Assembly (NCBI GenBank): GCA_019422905.1
Contig: JAHZCM010000053.1
Span: 1-8,708 of the forward strand
Origin: Oscillospiraceae bacterium
GTDB taxonomy: Bacteria; Bacillota; Clostridia; Oscillospirales; Acutalibacteraceae
DNA length: 8,708 bases
Direction: 5' to 3'
Of the stretch, positions 5,750 through 8,708 are shown in pieces; position 1 is the stretch's first letter; every line of letters starts with the position of its first letter. The notes below the pieces were generated by a model. The model saw only the letters and a list, made by a program, of their open reading frames with translations. It did no database searches and was not told the origin of the DNA. Made by a program: the position numbers and the translations under genes.

Positions 5750-6025
5750 ATGCAGACACGTGTGGCGGTCATGAGTATCATATTGGAGGACGCCGCGCAT
5801 GCGGAAGAGGTCAACGGCATCCTGCACACGTACGGGCGGTATATCATCGGGCGCATGGGGATTCCGTACCGCCAAAAAGGCATCCACATCATCAGCGTCG
5901 CGGTGGATGCGCCGCAGGATGCGATCAGCGCGATGGCGGGAAAGCTGGGGAGGATCCGCGGCGTCAACATCAAGACGGCGTATTCCAACTTTACAAGCAG
6001 CACAGGCGAAAGCCCGGCCGAATAA
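5750..6025 (+). CDS. TM1266-family protein, putative iron-only hydrogenase system regulator
   Basis: This is a 91-residue protein of the TM1266 family, small ACT/NikR-C-terminal-like proteins found beside hydE, hydF and hydG and annotated as hydrogenase system regulators. The family core is very clear: VNGILHTYGRYIIGRMGIPY (residues 22-41), then IHIISVAVDAPQDAISAMAGKLGRI and GVNIKTAYS. The whole protein is one ferredoxin-like domain; no helix-turn-helix or ribbon-helix-helix DNA-binding part is visible, so if it regulates anything it must do so by ligand or protein contact, or on RNA. The tail after TAYS is short and polar. It is the first gene after the attenuator leader and 98 nt before hydG. 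An overlapping longer reading frame (5743-6099) is out of frame with the family match and is not coding. Family identity is secure; molecular role is unproven. Confidence 0.93.
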   Translation: MQTRVAVMSIILEDAAHAEEVNGILHTYGRYIIGRMGIPYRQKGIHIISVAVDAPQDAISAMAGKLGRIRGVNIKTAYSNFTSSTGESPAE

Positions 6026-6042
6026 GCCGGTTTGGATATGGA

Positions 6043-6067
6043 CGGCGCGGTGACCCTGCCGGCGCCG
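6043..6067 (+). other. GC-rich hairpin between the TM1266-family gene and hydG
   Basis: CGGCGC (6043-6048) pairs with GCGCCG (6062-6067); two more G-C pairs (6049-6050 with 6059-6060) are possible with one bulged G, leaving the loop TGACCCTG. No T-run follows, so it is not an intrinsic terminator. It may mark an mRNA processing or stability point that sets different levels of the two proteins. The pairing is seen; the role is inference. Confidence 0.4.
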
Positions 6068-6123
6068 CCGAAACAATACCAACGGGGAAGAGAATCTGAC
6101 CCGAAAGAAAGGAAAATTTCAGA

Positions 6124-7539
6124 ATGTACGATCCGAAATCCATGAAGGCGGAGGAATTTATCTGCCACGAAGAAATTGAAGCGACCTTAAAGTACGCCGA
6201 CGAAAACTGCGGGAACATGCCCTTGATCCGGGAAATTCTCGATAAGGCGCGGGAATGTAAGGGGCTCTCCCACCGCGAGGCGTCCGTGCTGCTGGCCTGC
6301 GAGGACCCGGCGGTGCTGGAGGAAATCTACGCGCTGGCCGGCGAGATCAAGAAAAAGTTCTACGGCAACCGCATCGTCATGTTCGCGCCGCTGTATCTCT
6401 CAAATTACTGCGTGAACGGCTGCGTGTACTGCCCGTATCACCGCCAGAACGGTCATATCCCGCGCCGCAAGCTGACGCAGGAGGAAGTTGCCCGCGAAGT
6501 TATCGCCCTGCAGGATATGGGCCACAAGCGCCTTGCGATCGAGGCGGGCGAGGATCCGGTCAACAACCCGATCGAGTACATTCTTGACTGCATCAAGACG
6601 ATTTACAGCATCCAGCACAAGAACGGCGCGATCCGCCGCGTCAACGTCAACATCGCGGCGACGACCGTAGAAAATTACAGAAAACTCAAGGAGGCCGGCA
6701 TCGGCACCTATATCCTGTTCCAGGAGACGTATCACAGGGAAAGCTATGAAAAGCTGCATCCTACGGGACCGAAGCACAACTACGCCTACCACACCGAGGC
6801 GATGGACCGCGCGATGGAGGGCGGTATCGACGATGTGGGGCTCGGCGTGCTGTACGGCCTTGAGCTGTACCGCTATGAGTTTGCGGGCCAGTTGATGCAT
6901 GCGGAGCATCTGGAGGCCGTGCACGGCGTCGGCCCGCACACGATCAGCGTGCCGCGCCTGAAAAAAGCCGACGATATTGACCCGACAAAATTCGACAATG
7001 GCATCAGCGACGAGACCTTTGCGAAGATCTGCGCGCTGATCCGCATCGCCGTGCCATATACCGGCATGATTATCTCCACCCGCGAGAGCCAGAAGGTGCG
7101 CGAGCAGGTGATCCGCCTCGGCGTTTCGCAGATCAGCGGCGCTTCGAGGACGAGCGTCGGCGGCTACACGGAGGAGGAGCGTCCGACCGATACCGAGCAG
7201 TTTGACGTCTCCGACCAACGCTCACTCGACGAGGTTGTCCGCTGGCTGATGGAGAGCGGGCACATCCCGTCGTTCTGCACAGCGTGCTACCGGGAGGGCC
7301 GCACCGGCGACCGCTTTATGAGCCTGTGCAAGAGCGGGCAGATTCAGAACTGCTGTCATCCGAACGCGCTGATTACGTTGAAGGAGTTCCTCGAGGACTA
7401 CGCGAGTGCGGAAACGCGCCGCATCGGCGAAACGATGATTGAGAGCGAGCTGCAGAATATCCCAAATGAAAAAACGCGCCGCCTTACTGCGGAATATATC
7501 GCGAAAATCCACGACGGCGCACGTGACTTCCGCTTTTAA
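6124..7539 (+). CDS. hydG: HydG, [FeFe]-hydrogenase H-cluster maturase (radical SAM tyrosine lyase)
   Basis: HydG (471 residues) cleaves tyrosine with a SAM-derived radical, giving p-cresol and the CO and CN- ligands that end up on the iron atoms of the H-cluster subcluster; this is known for the family. The radical SAM cluster motif CX3CX2C is CVNGCVYC at Cys96/100/103, at the start of the TIM barrel. The C-terminal auxiliary cluster motif CX2CX22C is present as Cys385, Cys388 and Cys411, in CTACYREGRTGDRFM and QNCCHPNA. HydG-type segments ILFQETYHRESYEKLHP, VGLGVLYGLELYRYEF and QISGASRTSVGGY are also visible. The length is normal. ThiH, the closest relative, lacks this C-terminal cluster. 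AAAGGA at 6108-6113 sets the ATG at 6124. It lies between the TM1266-family gene and hydF, as expected for a maturation operon. An extra Cys410 sits directly next to the ligand Cys411. Confidence 0.97.
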   Translation: MYDPKSMKAEEFICHEEIEATLKYADENCGNMPLIREILDKARECKGLSHREASVLLACEDPAVLEEIYALAGEIKKKFYGNRIVMFAPLYLSNYCVNGCVYCPYHRQNGHIPRRKLTQEEVAREVIALQDMGHKRLAIEAGEDPVNNPIEYILDCIKTIYSIQHKNGAIRRVNVNIAATTVENYRKLKEAGIGTYILFQETYHRESYEKLHPTGPKHNYAYHTEAMDRAMEGGIDDVGLGVLYGLELYRYEFAGQLMHAEHLEAVHGVGPHTISVPRLKKADDIDPTKFDNGISDETFAKICALIRIAVPYTGMIISTRESQKVREQVIRLGVSQISGASRTSVGGYTEEERPTDTEQFDVSDQRSLDEVVRWLMESGHIPSFCTACYREGRTGDRFMSLCKSGQIQNCCHPNALITLKEFLEDYASAETRRIGETMIESELQNIPNEKTRRLTAEYIAKIHDGARDFRF

Positions 7540-7664
7540 TCTGCAATCCGTATATCGCCTCTCTATGCGGCCTCTCTTCTGGGAAACCGAATCGTCGCCG
7601 GGCGAGGCTGTGGGAGGAAGATAAGAGCTTATGATAAATTCCAATGGTAAAGGGAAGATGAATT

Positions 7665-8708
7665 ATGGCTGATTTGAATCAAACGCCTTCGGCAAACCGC
7701 GTGCACGTTGCCTTTTTTGGGCGGCGCAATGCGGGCAAGTCCAGCGTGGTGAACGCCGTGACCGGGCAGGCGCTGTCGATCGTTTCCGATGTAAAGGGTA
7801 CCACGACCGACCCGGTGCAGAAAGCGATGGAGCTGCTTCCCGCAGGCCCGGTTGTGATCATCGATACGCCCGGCATCGACGATGAAGGGGATGTCGGCGT
7901 GCTGCGCGTGCAGCGGGCGCGGCAGGTGCTGAACAAAACGGACGTCGCGGTGCTTGTTGTGGACGGCAGCGTGGGCAAAACCGCAGAGGACGAGACGCTT
8001 TGCACGCTGATTGAGAAAAAGGGCGTGCCCTGTGTCACGGTGTACAATAAGGCCGACCTGCAGGCCGTAAGATGTACGGGCGAAAACGAGCTTGCGGTCA
8101 GTGCCCTGACCGGTGAAAACATCGATGCGCTGAAAGAGAAAATCGCTGCGCTTGCGCGGGGCAGCGAGAGCCGGAAGGTGATTCTCGGCGACCTTTTGGA
8201 GCCGGGCGACCACGTCGTGCTCGTCACGCCGATCGATTCCTCCGCGCCGAAGGGCCGCATGATCCTGCCGCAGGTGCAGGCGATCCGCGATATCCTGGAT
8301 GCGCGGGCGACCTGCGCGATCACGCAGGTGGAGGAGCTTTCGGGTGTACTTGCGGGACTGAAAATGCCGCCGAAGCTCGTCGTCACGGACAGTCAGGCGT
8401 TCGGCAAAGTGAAGCGGCTTGTGCCGGAAAGCGTGCCGCTCACGTCGTTTTCCATCCTGTTTGCGCGCTATAAGGGCGTGCTGGAAACTGCGGTGCGCGG
8501 TGCGGCGGCGATTGAGGGCCTCAACGACGGCGACCGCGTTCTGATCTCCGAGGGCTGTACGCACCACCGCCAGTGCGAGGACATCGGCACGGTGAAGCTA
8601 CCGGGCTGGATACAGAAGCACACCGGAAAAACGCTTCGGTTCGAATTTACATCCGGCGGCGGCTTCCCGGAGGACCTCACCCCGTATGCGCTTGTCGTGC
8701 ACTGCGGC
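7665..8708 (+). CDS. hydF: HydF, [FeFe]-hydrogenase maturation GTPase/scaffold (3' end cut by window)
   Basis: HydF is the GTPase and iron-sulfur scaffold on which the H-cluster [2Fe] unit is finished before transfer to the hydrogenase. 348 codons are present without a stop, so the gene runs past the window end. The GTPase motifs are in order: P-loop GRRNAGKSS (residues 19-27), switch I KGTTTDP (44-50), DTPG (67-70), NKAD (128-131) and SALTGEN. The C-terminal cluster-binding region begins with CTHH (Cys298, His300). The HCXXC half starts at His346-Cys347 at the last bases, so its final Cys lies outside. The gap between the two halves is 45 residues, just under the spacing of about 46-53 I recall for the family. 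AAAGGGAAG at 7649-7657 sets the ATG at 7665. It follows hydG by 125 nt, a stretch with no other gene. Members are usually about 400 residues, so some 50 or more are missing. Confidence 0.96.
   Translation, partial: MADLNQTPSANRVHVAFFGRRNAGKSSVVNAVTGQALSIVSDVKGTTTDPVQKAMELLPAGPVVIIDTPGIDDEGDVGVLRVQRARQVLNKTDVAVLVVDGSVGKTAEDETLCTLIEKKGVPCVTVYNKADLQAVRCTGENELAVSALTGENIDALKEKIAALARGSESRKVILGDLLEPGDHVVLVTPIDSSAPKGRMILPQVQAIRDILDARATCAITQVEELSGVLAGLKMPPKLVVTDSQAFGKVKRLVPESVPLTSFSILFARYKGVLETAVRGAAAIEGLNDGDRVLISEGCTHHRQCEDIGTVKLPGWIQKHTGKTLRFEFTSGGGFPEDLTPYALVVHCG

Noticed and set aside
4508..6082. 524-residue open frame on the minus strand across the esterase, leader and TM1266-family gene
   Set aside because: It is Arg/His-rich, has no recognisable domain, and runs opposite to well-supported genes and the leader RNA.
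6124..7539. ThiH (thiamine tyrosine lyase) instead of HydG
   Set aside because: ThiH lacks the C-terminal CX2CX22C cluster region seen here, and the neighbours are a TM1266-family gene and hydF, not thiamine genes.
7665..8708. Era/MnmE/Der-type housekeeping GTPase instead of HydF
   Set aside because: The P-loop GTPase part is similar, but the C-terminal CTHH...HC iron-sulfur region and position after hydG are specific to HydF.

Overview
The window looks like chromosomal DNA from an anaerobic, fermentative or acetogenic Firmicute of the class Clostridia; a GC-rich Oscillospiraceae-like lineage is my guess from codon choice and GC-rich third positions. All genes are on the + strand and tightly packed, with strong AGGAGG-type ribosome binding sites. 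There is no sign of mobile DNA, CRISPR, rRNA or tRNA.

Region 1 (2-4469) is the rnfCDGEAB cluster in the order typical of clostridia. It encodes the membrane ferredoxin:NAD+ oxidoreductase, an ion-pumping complex. rnfC has lost its 5' end to the window edge; the other five genes are complete. C/D and D/G overlap by ATGA, E/A share one base (TAATG), and A and B are 39 nt apart. The diagnostic residues are present: covalent FMN threonines in RnfD and RnfG, the paired membrane cysteines of RnfE and RnfA, and many iron-sulfur motifs in RnfC and RnfB. RnfE carries an extra cysteine-rich tail.

Region 2 (4470-5500) holds one alpha/beta-hydrolase of the esterase type. It has a possible -10 element of its own and no obvious link to the redox genes.

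Region 3 (5501-8708) is an [FeFe]-hydrogenase maturation operon: a TM1266-family small protein, hydG (tyrosine lyase that makes the CO/CN ligands of the H-cluster) and hydF (GTPase scaffold, cut by the window end). hydE is not in the window. The operon is preceded by a consensus promoter (TTGACG-17-TATAAT) and a ~207-nt leader.

The most interesting signal is that leader. A first helix (5547-5556 with 5619-5628) closes a ~82-nt domain. The 3' strand of this helix can instead pair with the 5' arm of an intrinsic terminator (5674-5704), forming an antiterminator. This P1/antiterminator/terminator arrangement is that of a riboswitch or another transcription attenuator. I could not match the domain to a riboswitch class I know, so it may be an undescribed RNA controlling hydrogenase maturation.

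Functionally the two redox modules meet at ferredoxin. Rnf exchanges electrons between reduced ferredoxin and NAD+, and [FeFe]-hydrogenases, matured by HydEFG, commonly use ferredoxin to make or consume H2.
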